From an uncultured Microbacterium sp. (GTDB lineage: Bacteria; Actinomycetota; Actinomycetes; Actinomycetales; Microbacteriaceae): DNA of 64,000 bases. This document shows, in pieces, positions 15,668-23,975 of this stretch. The notes below the pieces were generated by a model. The model did no database searches and was not told the origin of the DNA. It worked only from the letters and a program-made list of their open reading frames with translations. The DNA is taken from contig NZ_FLQR01000006.1 of assembly GCF_900078385.1 (NCBI RefSeq), forward strand, positions 372,001 through 436,000, written 5' to 3'. A program made the translations under genes and the position numbers. Each line of letters starts with the position of its first letter. Position 1 is the stretch's first letter.

Positions 15668-17758
15668 TCAGCCGAGGACGGCGGCGGTCTCCCGCAGCGG
15701 TGCGGTGCCGACCTGCTCGAGACCCGTCTGAAGGACGATCACGCCCCGCGGCGGGATCTCCGCGATGTCGCCGATCGGCTCGCCGCCGCTGAGGATCTCC
15801 CCGCCGCGCGCCACCGTGATCGGCTCGTCGGTGCGGTTCGCCAGGAAGACGAAGCGGGCGTCGGCGCCGATGCGGACGATGACCTCGAGGTCACCGCGGG
15901 CCGCACGGACGTCGCCGCGGAGCGCCGCGACGTCGTCCGCGAGGCCGCGCAGCACCTCTCGGGCACCGTCGCGGCCGATGTCGGCGGAGACGTAGGTCGC
16001 GGTCCCCGTGCCGACTCGGCGGCGCGTCACGGCGGGGGCGCCGGAGAGGTCGCCGTCGGCGTACGCGTCGAGGACCTCGACGTCGTGGTCGACGCGGGTG
16101 ATCCGCTCCGTCCAGGTGGAGGCGGTGGCACCCGATGCCAGCGCGATGCGCTCGCCCGGAAGGAGCGGCACGAACTCCTCGACCGTGACGCCGAGGAGAT
16201 CGCGGAGGGCACCGGGGTATCCGCCGAGCCAGACGCGGTCGTGCTCGTCCACGATGCCGGAGAAGTAGGTGGTCACGACGTGCCGCCCGTCACGGACGAC
16301 GTCTTCCAGGCGCGCCCGCAGCTCGTCGGTGACGATGTGGAGCATGGGGGCGACGACGACCTCGTAGTCGTCGAAGGACGCGCCGACCGGGAGCACGTCG
16401 GCGCGGACGCCGAGGTCGAGGAGCGCCCGGTACCACCCCTGCACCTCGACGTCGTAGGCGATCCGATCGCTGGGGTGCGAGTCGCGCCCGCTCACCCACC
16501 ACGATTCGTAGTCGAAGAGCACCGCGACGCGTGCCTGTTCGCGGTGCGATCCGGTGACCGGAGCGAGCGCATCCAGCTCCGCACCGAGCTGCACGACATC
16601 GCGGAAGACCCTGCTGTCCGGCCCCGCGTGCGGGACCATGCCCGAGTGGTACCGCTCGCCGCCGGCGCGCGACTGCCGCCATTGGAAGTAGCAGACCGCG
16701 TCCGCGCCATGACCCACGTGCGTCAAAGCGTCCCGGATGAGCTCGCCGGGGCGCTTCGGCGTGTTGGCGGAGCGCCAGTTCACCGCGCTCGTCGCGTGCT
16801 CCATGAGGAACCAGGGCCGGCCCGCGGCGAGGTTCCCGGTCAGGTTCGCCCAGAAGGAGAGGTCATCCCGGCCGGCGGGGCCGGGGACGAGGTAGTGGTC
16901 GTTGGAGACGAAGTCGACGTCGCCCACCCAGCTCGCGTAGTCGATCTCGCGCACGTTGCCGGCGACCATGAAGTTCGTGGTCCGCGGCACATTGGGGCTG
17001 ATCTCGGCGAGCACGGCGGCTTCCGCGCGGAGGTGGTCGCGAACGGCGTCCGAGGAGAAGCGCTCGAAGTCGAGCTGCTGTCCAGGGTTCCGCTGCGTCG
17101 GCGCGACGCGAGGCGGGAGGATCTCATCCCACTCGCTGTACCGCTGCGACCAGAACGCGGTCCCCCACGCGTCGTTGAGCGCGTCGAGCGTCGCGTACCG
17201 CTCCTGCAGCCAGATCCGGAACGCCCGCGCGGCGTCGTCGGAGAAGTCGTACAGGTTGTGGCACCCGAGCTCGTTGGAGATGTGCCATGCCACGAGGGCG
17301 GGGTGCTGCGCGTACCGCTCGGCGATCACGCGGGTGAGCCGCAGCGCGTAGTCGCGGAAGATCGGCGACGTGGGCCGCCAGTGCTGCCGTGCCCCCGGCG
17401 AGAGGATCGTTCCATCGACGGTCTGCGGGAGCACCTCGGGGTGGAGCCGCGTCAGCCACGGCGGCGGGGAGGCGGTCGCCGTCGCGAGATCGACGTCGAT
17501 CCCGTGTTCGTGCAGCAGATCCATGATCTCGTCGAGCCACGCGAAGTCCCACTCGCCGGGACGCGGCTCCAGGTGGGCCCAGGAGAAGATCGCGAGCGAC
17601 ACGACGTTGACGCCGGCCTCGCGCATCAGCCGCATGTCGTCGCGCCACACCTCGCGCGGCCACTGCTCCGGGTTGTAGTCCGCGCCGTATCGCATGCGCC
17701 CCGCCCCGAGAGCGCCGTCCTTCACCCAACGCCGTGTCTGCCCGCCGTCCATCGTCAT
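15668..17758 (-). CDS. GH42 beta-galactosidase
   Basis: A 696-residue family 42 glycoside hydrolase, the usual size. It opens with RMRYGADYNPEQWPREVWRDDMRLMREAGVNVVSL. The acid/base Glu is in LVAWHISNELGCHN, the nucleophile Glu in RPWFLMEHATSAVNW. The trimerisation and C-terminal domains follow. No signal peptide, so it acts on imported beta-galactosides. The ATG at 17758 is favoured; 17752 is also possible, and both start without a strong ribosome site. Divergent from a TetR gene with the palindrome GTGCATATGCAC between them, so it is probably repressed by that TetR until substrate is present. Confidence 0.93.
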   Translation of the reverse strand: MTMDGGQTRRWVKDGALGAGRMRYGADYNPEQWPREVWRDDMRLMREAGVNVVSLAIFSWAHLEPRPGEWDFAWLDEIMDLLHEHGIDVDLATATASPPPWLTRLHPEVLPQTVDGTILSPGARQHWRPTSPIFRDYALRLTRVIAERYAQHPALVAWHISNELGCHNLYDFSDDAARAFRIWLQERYATLDALNDAWGTAFWSQRYSEWDEILPPRVAPTQRNPGQQLDFERFSSDAVRDHLRAEAAVLAEISPNVPRTTNFMVAGNVREIDYASWVGDVDFVSNDHYLVPGPAGRDDLSFWANLTGNLAAGRPWFLMEHATSAVNWRSANTPKRPGELIRDALTHVGHGADAVCYFQWRQSRAGGERYHSGMVPHAGPDSRVFRDVVQLGAELDALAPVTGSHREQARVAVLFDYESWWVSGRDSHPSDRIAYDVEVQGWYRALLDLGVRADVLPVGASFDDYEVVVAPMLHIVTDELRARLEDVVRDGRHVVTTYFSGIVDEHDRVWLGGYPGALRDLLGVTVEEFVPLLPGERIALASGATASTWTERITRVDHDVEVLDAYADGDLSGAPAVTRRRVGTGTATYVSADIGRDGAREVLRGLADDVAALRGDVRAARGDLEVIVRIGADARFVFLANRTDEPITVARGGEILSGGEPIGDIAEIPPRGVIVLQTGLEQVGTAPLRETAAVLG

Positions 17759-17781
17759 GCTGTCATCGTAAAGTAAAAAAC

Positions 17782-17793
17782 GTGCATATGCAC
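17782..17793. promoter_or_regulatory. Perfect 12-bp palindrome, probable TetR operator
   Basis: GTGCATATGCAC is an exact palindrome 24 bp upstream of the GH42 start and 32 bp upstream of the TetR start, in an AT-rich stretch (AAAGTAAAAAAC on one side). One repressor here could control both genes. Confidence 0.7.
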
Positions 17794-17824
17794 TATTTTG
17801 GTGCCAGGTCGCTACGCTGACCCC

Positions 17825-18421
17825 ATGGCCGAGGGAAACGAGACCGCGCGGCGGGGGCCGTACGCCAAGACGGCATCCCGGCGGGCCGAGATCATCGCAT
17901 CCGCCACGGCCATCTTCAGCACGCACGGTTACCAGGGCGGATCACTCCGGCAGATCGCGCGGCAGCTCGACCTCAGCCTCACGACCGTCATGCACCACTT
18001 CCCCACGAAGGTGTCGCTTCTGGCGGCCGTCCTCGACCAGGAGGACCGCTCCGATCCGGACGCCGAGGAGCGCTCCCGGAGGAATGGGTTCATCCCCATG
18101 GTCCTCGGGATCGTCGAGCGAAACCTTCGTCGACAGGAGCTCGTGCGGATGTTCTCCATCATCAGCGCGGAGGCGACGCACCCCGCGCATGAAGCGCACG
18201 ACTGGCTCGTGAACCGGTACGCCGCGGTGACGACGTCCTACGGCCAACTCATCGCCTACGACCGGGGTGCGGGGCGCATCACGACGCCGCGCGATCCCGA
18301 GCTGCTCGCCGCGCTGGTGGTGAGCGGGTGGGAGGGCATCCAGATCCGCTGGCTCACCGACGGCCTCGATCCCGTCCAGGCGATGCGGGCGCTCCTGGTC
18401 GACCTGCTCCGCCCGGTGTAG
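17825..18421 (+). CDS. TetR-family regulator, probable repressor of the GH42 gene
   Basis: A 198-residue TetR protein. The HTH reads RRAEIIASATAIFSTHGYQGGSLRQIARQLDLSLTTVMHHFPTKVSLLAAVLDQED; the C-terminal half is helical with DWLVNRYAAVTTSYG and GWEGIQIRWLTDGLDPVQAMRALL, as in regulators beside glycosidases. The ATG at 17825 follows the palindromic operator at 17782-17793 by 31 bp, so autoregulation and control of the divergent beta-galactosidase are likely. Confidence 0.9.
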   Translation: MAEGNETARRGPYAKTASRRAEIIASATAIFSTHGYQGGSLRQIARQLDLSLTTVMHHFPTKVSLLAAVLDQEDRSDPDAEERSRRNGFIPMVLGIVERNLRRQELVRMFSIISAEATHPAHEAHDWLVNRYAAVTTSYGQLIAYDRGAGRITTPRDPELLAALVVSGWEGIQIRWLTDGLDPVQAMRALLVDLLRPV

Positions 18422-18449
18422 CGGGCCCTGGGCCGGGGGTCGCGACGCG

Positions 18450-18998
18450 TCACCCCTCGTGCGTTGCTTCTGCCCCCGCCTCAGCGGGTGGATGCCGCCC
18501 CTGCCACCGCCCGGCGGCACGGGCCCGCTCGGTCAGCAGCCGATCCAGGCGCCGGAAGTCCTGGGCGAGGATCCAGTGCGTGGCCAGATCCGGCATCCAG
18601 CCGAGCTGCCAGCGCAGCGAGCCACTCAACTTCCCCGAGTACTCCGCCCGGATGCGCGTCTGCGCGCCCGATCCCACGCACGCGTACTCGACGCGCGAGT
18701 TCCACGGCGCCGACGACAGCCACACCACGCGCCGCCCCTCGTCGAGAAGATCCAGCGTGTCGATGAAGTGGATGCGGAACGGGCCGATGCGATCGGTCGC
18801 CATCCACCTCGTCCCGACTCGGGGCGGACCGTGATCGATCTGCGCGCGGAACGCGACGGCGGGAGCGAAATCGTGCCACCGGGTCGGATCGGACAGGTAT
18901 GGGAACACGGCCTCGACGGGGTGGCGGACGGTGGCGTCCACGACGACGCGGCGCTCCCAGCGGCTCGTGGCGGCGCGCTCCTCACGTTCGGCGATCAT
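18450..18998 (-). CDS. SRPBCC-family (START-like) lipid-binding protein
   Basis: A 182-residue protein of the polyketide cyclase/dehydrase type SRPBCC fold: RRVVVDATVRHPVEAVFPYLSDPTRWHDFAP at the start, then GTRWMATDRIGPFRIHFIDTLDLLDEGRRVVWLSS, then ...RADYSGKLSG-like strands. A conserved hydrophobic pocket binds lipids, aromatic compounds or polyketides. The ATG at 18998 starts at the fold; the longer frame is not family-like. It diverges from the hemerythrin gene. Function unknown. Confidence 0.8.
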   Translation of the reverse strand: MIAEREERAATSRWERRVVVDATVRHPVEAVFPYLSDPTRWHDFAPAVAFRAQIDHGPPRVGTRWMATDRIGPFRIHFIDTLDLLDEGRRVVWLSSAPWNSRVEYACVGSGAQTRIRAEYSGKLSGSLRWQLGWMPDLATHWILAQDFRRLDRLLTERARAAGRWQGRHPPAEAGAEATHEG

Positions 18999-19198
18999 CG
19001 ACCGTCGATGCAGGTCTCGCCCCCCACGAGCGCGGTGCTCCACGGTCGGAAGCGTACGACTCCGCTCACCCGGTGGGCAAGGATGCTCACCACCGCTCCG
19101 CCCCCTGCGACGGCGGTCAGGGCGGGTGTATCCTGCCGCTGTTCGCCACGTGGGGGGCGTCGTTCGTCGATCGGCCGTGGCGGGAGGGAGACATCGAC

Positions 19199-19933
19199 GT
19201 GGCCGTGAAACTCCCGTCGTCCGGGGCTCTGCCCGAGGGGCAATCACCGGGTTGCGACCCGTCCGGACTCATCCTCGTCCACCGCATCTTCCGCTGGCTG
19301 TACCGCGAGCTGCCGACCCTCGTCCGCGAGGTGCAGCCGGGCGACCTCGACCGCGCCGCCATCGTCGGCGACTACGCGAAGCTCGACTTCTTCGCCCTGC
19401 ATCTGCACCACGAGACCGAGGACACGGTGCTCTGGGATCGCCTCACCGCACGTGATCCCGCGTGCGGCCTGCATGTCGACCGGATGCGGGCCCAGCACGC
19501 GGACGTGGCATCCCAACTGGCCCGCATCGAACCGCAGCTGGGCCCGTGGGTCGCGACAGCCGACGCGACGCTGCGGGATGCGTTCGCACGCGACATCGAC
19601 GTCCTCCGCGACACGCTCCTCGCGCATCTCGGCCAGGAGGAGGACGACATCATGCCGGTCGCGGGGGCCGTGCTCTCGCAGCAGGAGTGGGACGAGCTGG
19701 AGGCGCACACCCGGGCCGCCCTCATCGCACACCGGAAGGAACTGCCGAAGGACGTCATGTCCTTGCAGCTCGGGCTGCTCCTCGCCAGCCTCCCCGAGGG
19801 CGAGCGCGACGAGTGGTTCCGCGCGAACGTCCCCGCACCGATCCGGGTGCTGTACCTGCTGCTGATGAAGAGGCGGTACGACCGCGCGATGCTCGAGCTC
19901 TACCCCGACCGGCCCGTCCCCGCGATGGTGTGA
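19199..19933 (+). CDS. Hemerythrin-like (HHE domain) protein
   Basis: A 244-residue all-helical protein with the HHE iron ligands spread as expected: SGLILVHRIFRWLYREL, FFALHLHHETEDTVLWDRL, DRMRAQHADVASQL and DTLLAHLGQEEDDIMPVAG. Such proteins bind a di-iron or mononuclear metal site and act in oxygen, NO or redox sensing. GTG at 19199 follows GGAGGG by about 10 nt. A C-terminal region (EWFRANVPAPIRVLYLLLMKRRYDRAMLELYPD) recurs in actinobacterial homologues. Cytosolic. Confidence 0.88.
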   Translation: MAVKLPSSGALPEGQSPGCDPSGLILVHRIFRWLYRELPTLVREVQPGDLDRAAIVGDYAKLDFFALHLHHETEDTVLWDRLTARDPACGLHVDRMRAQHADVASQLARIEPQLGPWVATADATLRDAFARDIDVLRDTLLAHLGQEEDDIMPVAGAVLSQQEWDELEAHTRAALIAHRKELPKDVMSLQLGLLLASLPEGERDEWFRANVPAPIRVLYLLLMKRRYDRAMLELYPDRPVPAMV

Positions 19934-19957
19934 ACGGGAGGTAGCCACGGCGGACGA

Positions 19958-20428
19958 CTAAGGCCGACGCACGCAACGCGGACCGGATCGAGCCGGCATC
20001 ATCCGACCCGACCGCAACTCCCGGTCGGCGAGCATCATCGCCTGCGGCCATCGGACCCGCGCAGTCCAGCCTGCGACGCCCACGTGCAGTCGCAGGACGT
20101 CGCCGGTGAACCGCTCGCGCCGCAGGTGCGCACGGAGTCCCGCGGCGATGATCAGGGGCGGCCGATCGCCCGGCCGCACGACGGCGAACTGGTCCCCGGC
20201 CATCCGCGCGACGACGGCGGGTGCCGTCCAGTCGCGCAGTCGCGCGCCGAGTCGGGCGAGCAGTTCGTCGCCTCCCTCCTCGCCCAGCCTGTCGTTCCAC
20301 TCTCCCATCCCGCATACGTCGATGAGGATGATCGCGCCTCGCGGCGCGCTCAGCGCCGGCTCAAGCTGCCGCCAGCCCTCCTGCAGCGCTCGCGCCGCCC
20401 GACCGTAGTCGCCCGCCACCGCGATCAC
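19958..20428 (-). CDS. Degenerate GGDEF-domain protein
   Basis: A 156-residue protein that is almost only a GGDEF-like fold: AIILIDVCGMGEWNDRLGEEGGDELLARLGARL matches the first metal/GTP part, and VVARMAGDQFAVV sits where the GGDEF signature belongs (residues 77-81, AGDQF). The first motif has lost the second aspartate of DxD. It should not make cyclic di-GMP. It may bind a nucleotide or serve as a protein-interaction domain. No sensor domain or membrane segment. Its start overlaps the stop of the membrane protein gene at 20425-21822 (ATGA), so the two are one operon. Confidence 0.75.
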   Translation of the reverse strand: MIAVAGDYGRAARALQEGWRQLEPALSAPRGAIILIDVCGMGEWNDRLGEEGGDELLARLGARLRDWTAPAVVARMAGDQFAVVRPGDRPPLIIAAGLRAHLRRERFTGDVLRLHVGVAGWTARVRWPQAMMLADRELRSGRMMPARSGPRCVRRP

Positions 20429-21822
20429 GGTGCACCCGCCGGGGCCGCGTCGTCTCGACGCGGGAGCGCCTCCGCCGGCGTGGCCTCCCCAGTCTGCTTC
20501 CGCTCCGCGGTCGCCTTCTCCTCGGCGCGGAACCGCTCGACGATCTTGGACACGTCGCCCTCGAAGTCCTCGAACCGCTGCCGCGCGTCACTCATCATTG
20601 CGGAGAGCTGCTCGCCACTCATCCCGACGACGTCGGGAATCGCGACGGCCGGTGCGGAGACCGTGACGCCGTGGTTGATGGCGCTCCACTGCGCCAGCAC
20701 TCGGTCGAGCAGGGCGGGCACGGCGGCGGAATCGAGCTCCGCCGCCGACACATGGGCGGCTTCCAGCGCCTGCTGCATCCTCCCCGTCTCGAGGTGGGCG
20801 ACCCGGGCGGCCTCATGCGCTTCCGCCAAGAGGGCGAAACCGCCGGACTGGGGGACGAGGGCGAGCTTCCCGAAGTAGTTGCCCACCGCGCGCGCATACC
20901 GTTCGAGCTGGCGGGCGAGAACGGCGCCGGTGGTCCGATCCTTCAGCTCGCGCGCTCGCGCCTCGAGGTCGGTGATGGAGGGTGCGCTGATGGATCGGTA
21001 CTGGATCAGCAGGAGGATGAGCTCGTTGGACTGCGTGCGCCGCCGCACGGCATCCAGCATCAGACCTATCGCCGCGAGGATGCCGACGAGGACCGCGCCG
21101 ACGGCGAGCAACGGCGTCGCGCGCACCACCACGGCGATCGCGATGGAGAGCCCGATGACCGGAGGGATGAGGGCGATCCGGAACTCCACCTCGGCCTCGA
21201 TGCGGTCCACAGCCGAGTAGACGGCTTCACGCTGGCCGAGGAGCTGCGTGTTGGCGATGAACGGCAGGTCGCGGAGCACGCCGTCGGCGATCTGACGCTC
21301 CTGCTTCTCCTCCAAGTCCGGGAGCGTGCCGGTCGCACTGGGTCCGTCCATCACGGGCGCACGGCGTCGTGAGAGCGGACGGGTCTTGGCAGGGAGGGCG
21401 CGAGGTGCGTCGGCTGCCGCGCCCTCCAGCACCCGGTCGACCGCGAGGCCGGCGCCGCCGCTCGCGCGTTCGATGTCCCTCCTCCCGTTCGACGCGATCC
21501 GCTTCAGTGCGATGTCCGCGTTCCGCGACAGCCCGGACAGTGGTCTCCAGGCTGTCCGCGTGGACTGGATGAGCCTTCCGAGCGCGGTGGAGAAGAGGAA
21601 CGTCGAGAAGGACCCGAGGAAGTAGACGACGAAGCCGATGACGATCCCCTGCCCGAGCACCGAGAAGGCGCCGAGCAGACCGTTGACCCCGGCGACGAAG
21701 CCGCTCTCCGCCATCCTCGACCAGCTCGGCTCCAGGAGCAGCCACAGCACCGCGAACCACAGGGAGCCGGCCGCGAAGGGCGCCCGCACCTGGCGGACAC
21801 CGGGCAGTATCGACGCCAGCAT
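20425..21822 (-). CDS. Four-helix membrane protein of unknown function, coupled to degenerate GGDEF protein
   Basis: A 465-residue protein with two membrane helices near the start (about 15-33 and 45-75), a cytosolic stretch with charged helices, two more helices (about 217-258) and a long C-terminal cytosolic region with predicted coiled coil (ITDLEARARELKDRTTGAVLARQLERYARAVG...HLETGRMQQALEAA...MMSDARQRFEDFEGDVSKIVERFRAEEKATAERK). The ATG at 21822 is chosen because GGAGGGGAGGGGG ends immediately upstream; an in-frame GTG at 21843 lacks that. No family recognised. Overlap with the GGDEF-like gene points to a shared complex. Confidence 0.7.
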   Translation of the reverse strand: MLASILPGVRQVRAPFAAGSLWFAVLWLLLEPSWSRMAESGFVAGVNGLLGAFSVLGQGIVIGFVVYFLGSFSTFLFSTALGRLIQSTRTAWRPLSGLSRNADIALKRIASNGRRDIERASGGAGLAVDRVLEGAAADAPRALPAKTRPLSRRRAPVMDGPSATGTLPDLEEKQERQIADGVLRDLPFIANTQLLGQREAVYSAVDRIEAEVEFRIALIPPVIGLSIAIAVVVRATPLLAVGAVLVGILAAIGLMLDAVRRRTQSNELILLLIQYRSISAPSITDLEARARELKDRTTGAVLARQLERYARAVGNYFGKLALVPQSGGFALLAEAHEAARVAHLETGRMQQALEAAHVSAAELDSAAVPALLDRVLAQWSAINHGVTVSAPAVAIPDVVGMSGEQLSAMMSDARQRFEDFEGDVSKIVERFRAEEKATAERKQTGEATPAEALPRRDDAAPAGAP

Positions 21823-21840
21823 CCCCCTCCCCTCCGCGGT

Positions 21841-21878
21841 CACCCGCCACTCAGTCGGTCACCCGCCGATCAGTCGGT
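21841..21878. repeat. Tandem 19-bp duplication at a gene end
   Basis: CACCCGCCACTCAGTCGGT (21841-21859) is followed directly by CACCCGCCGATCAGTCGGT (21860-21878), two mismatches. The second copy contains the stop codon of the haloperoxidase-like gene. It lies between that gene and the downstream membrane protein gene. Confidence 0.6.
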
Positions 21879-23150
21879 CTCCTGGAAGTAGTGCGATCCG
21901 GCCCATCCGGCGACGACGTGACCCATCGCGTTCGCATCGGTCATCGCCTTGCGGAAGTGGATGCCGAGCCAGATGCGCGCGTTCATCGTCTCCGCGTCCA
22001 GCGCCGCCGTGGTGTCGAAGTGCCGGGTCGTCCCCGTCACCGCGGAGGACACATCGAGGTCGATCGATCCGGCGCCGAAGAGGTGCGCGAAGGTGCCCGA
22101 CGCGGCGCCCATCACGCAGGCGTGCCCGCTCGGATAGTCGGGGTAGGGCGGCGTCAGGATGAGGGGGGTCCAGTCCTCATCGGCGTCCGTCGCCGCGTTG
22201 CCGTCGTCGGCCGCCATCCTGATCGCCGTCACCGGACGCCAGTACGCGCTGTCGTACTTCTCCCGCCAGCAGGAGATGAGGGAGTCGGCGACGGACGTGT
22301 TGAGGAGGGCGAACGCGTGGGCCGCCTCCGCGATGTCCAGCCCGCGCTCGGCGACCTGCGCGGTCATCGAGACCTGCAGCTGCAGCGGGGGCGCGGCGCT
22401 CCAGAACAGCGCGATCTCGGTCTGGGTCGGCGTGCGGGCCGAGTCGGTCTTCGCCCCGAAGTCCTTCACCTCGGTGAAGTCCTGGGCGTACGCCGTCGAG
22501 GCGACCGGATCGGGGCCGGGCCACGCGAACTGGGTCGCCGAATCGAGCGTGTAGGGCGTCGCGAAGCCGAGCCACGGCACCGCCATCGGCGCGAAGGCGT
22601 CAGGCGTGGGGATCCACGCGCCGACCCCGGACTGCGGCGGCAGCACGATCGACCGGTCGATGCCGTTGTCGCCGCGCTCCGCGATGAGGGCGGCGGCCGC
22701 GGCCTCGCCGACACGCTTGCCGTGCACCTTTCCGACGCCGTTGGGCACGTCGGCGAGCGAGGCGGCGTAGTCCGCGGCGAGGTTGTCGGCCGACGCCGGG
22801 AAGTAGTGACGGAGCACGCGGTAGGCGGCAGTCGCAGCGGCCACCTCGGGAGAGGCATGCGCTTTCGCGCGCGGCTGGGACACGTACGGCTCGTATCCTC
22901 CCTCGATCGTGACGACCGCGTTGTACATCGCGAGGGAGGCCAGCGAGAAGAACAGGGGCATGGCCGGCACCGGTGTGGCGTTCTCGGTCGCCACCGTGCG
23001 GGCGGCGATCGCGTGCCAGTGGCCGATCTCGGCCGGGTCGGCTGCGACCGGCGGGGCGGCCTGGCTCGGGGCGGCGACCGCGAGCGGGGCGAGGACGCAG
23101 ACGGCCGCGGCGATCGCTGCGGCCAGAATCCGTCTCCTGCGAAGAGTCAT
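21870..23150 (-). CDS. Secreted vanadium-dependent haloperoxidase/PAP2-like protein
   Basis: A 426-residue protein with a Sec signal peptide (ILAAAIAAAVCVLAPLAVAAPSQA, about 7-32) and the vanadium chloroperoxidase/PAP2 fold. The vanadate/phosphate-site motifs are YPDYPSGHACVMG and RIWLGIHFRKAMTDANAMG. It could be a halide-oxidising enzyme or an acid phosphatase; the motifs are shared. Start at 23150 is fixed by AGGAGG about 8 nt upstream; the longer frame is spurious. Exported by Sec. No partner gene; transcribed toward the membrane protein gene. Confidence 0.88.
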   Translation of the reverse strand: MTLRRRRILAAAIAAAVCVLAPLAVAAPSQAAPPVAADPAEIGHWHAIAARTVATENATPVPAMPLFFSLASLAMYNAVVTIEGGYEPYVSQPRAKAHASPEVAAATAAYRVLRHYFPASADNLAADYAASLADVPNGVGKVHGKRVGEAAAAALIAERGDNGIDRSIVLPPQSGVGAWIPTPDAFAPMAVPWLGFATPYTLDSATQFAWPGPDPVASTAYAQDFTEVKDFGAKTDSARTPTQTEIALFWSAAPPLQLQVSMTAQVAERGLDIAEAAHAFALLNTSVADSLISCWREKYDSAYWRPVTAIRMAADDGNAATDADEDWTPLILTPPYPDYPSGHACVMGAASGTFAHLFGAGSIDLDVSSAVTGTTRHFDTTAALDAETMNARIWLGIHFRKAMTDANAMGHVVAGWAGSHYFQETD

Positions 23151-23345
23151 GGGGAACCTCCTGGGCACCAAGACTCGCGGCGGCGATCGGTAGGCTTCGT
23201 CGACTTGGGCGGGCACAAGCCTTGACGACGCCAGTGTCCTCTCGCATGGCGGGGGTCGCAAGGGTGCGCGCGCTCCGGCGCGCGGGGTCTTGTCGGGTGT
23301 CGGAGCCCATTGGCAGACTGGGCGCGCCGAGGTGAGGAGTCTTCC

Positions 23346-23951
23346 GTGACCGATGTGGACGTTCCGACCGCGCACGTGATCAAACCGCTCACTCCCGAGA
23401 CCTTCCCGGCATGGTTGGCGCTGGCGCAGAAGCACAACGGGGTCTGGGGCGGTTGCTACTGCTCGTACTTCCACGGGGACACGGAGCAGACGGTCAAGCG
23501 CGAGTACGACGGGCCGACGTTCAAGCAGCGTCTCGTGAACGAGGGCATCGCGCACGCTGCGCTCGTCTTCGACGGCGATGATGCGATCGCCTGGTGCGAG
23601 TACGGGAGTCCAACCGAGCTGCCGGGCATCTACCACCGCAAGCAGTACGACGCGGGCGAGGCCAACCCGGCGCCGTGGCGCATCACCTGCTTCTTCGTCG
23701 ACCGCGACCATCGCCGGGCGGGCGTGGCGCGCGAAGCGCTGGACGGCGCGCTCGCGCTGATCGCGCAGGCCGGCGGCGGTGAAGTGGTCTCCTTCCCCAA
23801 CGAGCTCGTCCCCGGCAAGCGGACCTCGTCCTCGTTCCTCCACAACGGCACGCGCGCGATGTTCGAGAAGGCGGGGTTCACGTTCGAGCGTCACATCGGC
23901 AAGAGCAAGACCGTGATGCGCATCACGATTCCGGCGGCACGGATGGCCTGA
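23346..23951 (+). CDS. GNAT-family N-acetyltransferase
   Basis: A 201-residue GNAT. Visible parts are HVIKPLTPETFPAWLALAQKHNGVWGGCYCSYFHGD (a Cys-rich N-terminal part typical of this subgroup), WRITCFFVDRDHRRAGVAREALDGALALI (acetyl-CoA pyrophosphate loop, R..G.A), and NGTRAMFEKAGFTFERHIGKSKTVMRI. Acts on an unknown amine. GTG at 23346 has GAGGAG 7 nt upstream. Not linked to neighbours; convergent with the alcohol dehydrogenase gene across a small hairpin (AGTGAGG/CCTCACT, 23963-23980). Confidence 0.88.
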   Translation: MTDVDVPTAHVIKPLTPETFPAWLALAQKHNGVWGGCYCSYFHGDTEQTVKREYDGPTFKQRLVNEGIAHAALVFDGDDAIAWCEYGSPTELPGIYHRKQYDAGEANPAPWRITCFFVDRDHRRAGVAREALDGALALIAQAGGGEVVSFPNELVPGKRTSSSFLHNGTRAMFEKAGFTFERHIGKSKTVMRITIPAARMA

Positions 23952-23975
23952 TCTCACCCGTGAGTGAGGGACGCC

